A DNA stretch of 64,000 nt from Herbaspirillum hiltneri N3 (lineage in GTDB: Bacteria > Pseudomonadota > Gammaproteobacteria > Burkholderiales > Burkholderiaceae_D), in the NCBI RefSeq assembly GCF_001267925.1, contig NZ_CP011409.1:2418001-2482000 (forward strand). The letters run 5' to 3'. Shown here piece after piece: positions 63,779 to 64,000 of the stretch (positions are counted from its first letter, which is position 1; each line of letters begins with the position of its first letter). The notes below the pieces were generated by a model. It was not told the DNA's origin, did not search any database, and saw only the letters and a list, made by a program, of their open reading frames with translations. A program made the translations under genes and the position numbers.

Positions 63779-64000
63779 TCAGCGCTGCTCGCGCCACAGG
63801 CCGAGCACTTCCTGCACGGGACGATCAGAAAAACTGAATAGCGTTGTTTCGCCGTGCGCTTCGAAGTGATGCTTCGCCCAGCTTGGAATCACGAAGACGT
63901 CGTTCGGCTGTGCAGTGAACGTACGGTCGTCCAGTGTCACCGTGACGGCGCCATCGATCACGGCGAACACGGTACCTGCCGAGCAGCGATACGGCGCTGT
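63779..64000 (-). CDS. Gentisate 1,2-dioxygenase-like cupin, C-terminal part (cut by window edge)
   Basis: The frame stays open to the window end; 74 codons including the stop are visible. The translation YRCSAGTVFAVIDGAVTVTL followed by PNDVFVIPSWAKHHFEA and FSFSDRPVQEVLGLWRE matches the C-terminal cupin of gentisate 1,2-dioxygenases, which open the gentisate ring to maleylpyruvate using Fe(II). A cupin strand and the DRP/LGL-x-RE ending are clear. Start and N-terminal cupin lie outside. Confidence 0.8.
   Translation of the reverse strand, partial: TAPYRCSAGTVFAVIDGAVTVTLDDRTFTAQPNDVFVIPSWAKHHFEAHGETTLFSFSDRPVQEVLGLWREQR

Overview
The window is one contiguous, gene-dense, high-GC stretch of a Gram-negative chromosome. 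Gene content and protein style (RNase R, RlmB, CysE, LpxH, AccA, TilS, the MoaA-MobA-MoeA order next to RNase E, DUF3096, DUF3297, PsiF and DUF4148 proteins, Gram-negative porins of the betaproteobacterial type, an AAHS aromatic-acid transporter) point to a betaproteobacterium of the Oxalobacteraceae, most like Herbaspirillum. This is judged by eye from protein motifs; no database search was made. I saw no rRNA genes, CRISPR array, insertion sequence or prophage.

Layout. (1) 1-14.5 kb: two tandem identical tRNA-Leu(CAG) genes, each with its own sigma70-like promoter, then housekeeping genes: rnr, rlmB, cysE, lpxH, two cyclophilins, a secreted L,D-transpeptidase overlapping a TPR protein, cysS, a 3-methyladenine glycosylase, accA and tilS. 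(2) 14.5-22 kb: small exported or membrane proteins (Ala-rich, DUF3096, PsiF, LprI-like), a LysE/RhtB exporter, an FtsX-type ABC permease with no ATPase beside it, a group II truncated haemoglobin and rmuC. (3) 22-26.5 kb: an aldehyde dehydrogenase and the molybdenum-cofactor operon moaA-mobA-moeA. (4) 26.7-31.1 kb: one 1446-codon open frame in which the first ~20 codons of a short-chain dehydrogenase, the C-terminal two thirds of alanyl-tRNA synthetase and the C-terminal part of RNase E are joined in frame. Both junctions fall at motifs the joined genes share, so this is either a genome rearrangement or an assembly chimera. (5) 31.3-36.4 kb: two LysR regulators, an aldo/keto reductase and small hypothetical genes. 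(6) 36.7-48.1 kb: a five-gene cluster encoding a TolC-like outer-membrane lipoprotein, a short HlyD-like adaptor, an 1802-residue DUF4347/Ig-repeat surface protein, a second HlyD-like adaptor and a membrane M50 metalloprotease fused to a HlyD-like domain. It looks like a dedicated export machine for the surface protein, but with no ABC ATPase. (7) 48-57 kb: a chemoreceptor, a porin, a YoeB/YefM-type toxin-antitoxin pair, a DUF4148 protein, a membrane diguanylate cyclase and two orphan periplasmic binding proteins. (8) 57-64 kb: a TetR regulator, a second chemoreceptor with a CheR-docking tail, an AAHS transporter, a porin, an FAD aromatic hydroxylase and the end of a gentisate 1,2-dioxygenase-like gene cut by the window edge; together an aromatic-acid sensing, uptake and gentisate-type catabolic module.

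The two things most worth a second look are the ATPase-less TolC/HlyD/M50 export cluster and the SDR/alaS/rne triple fusion.
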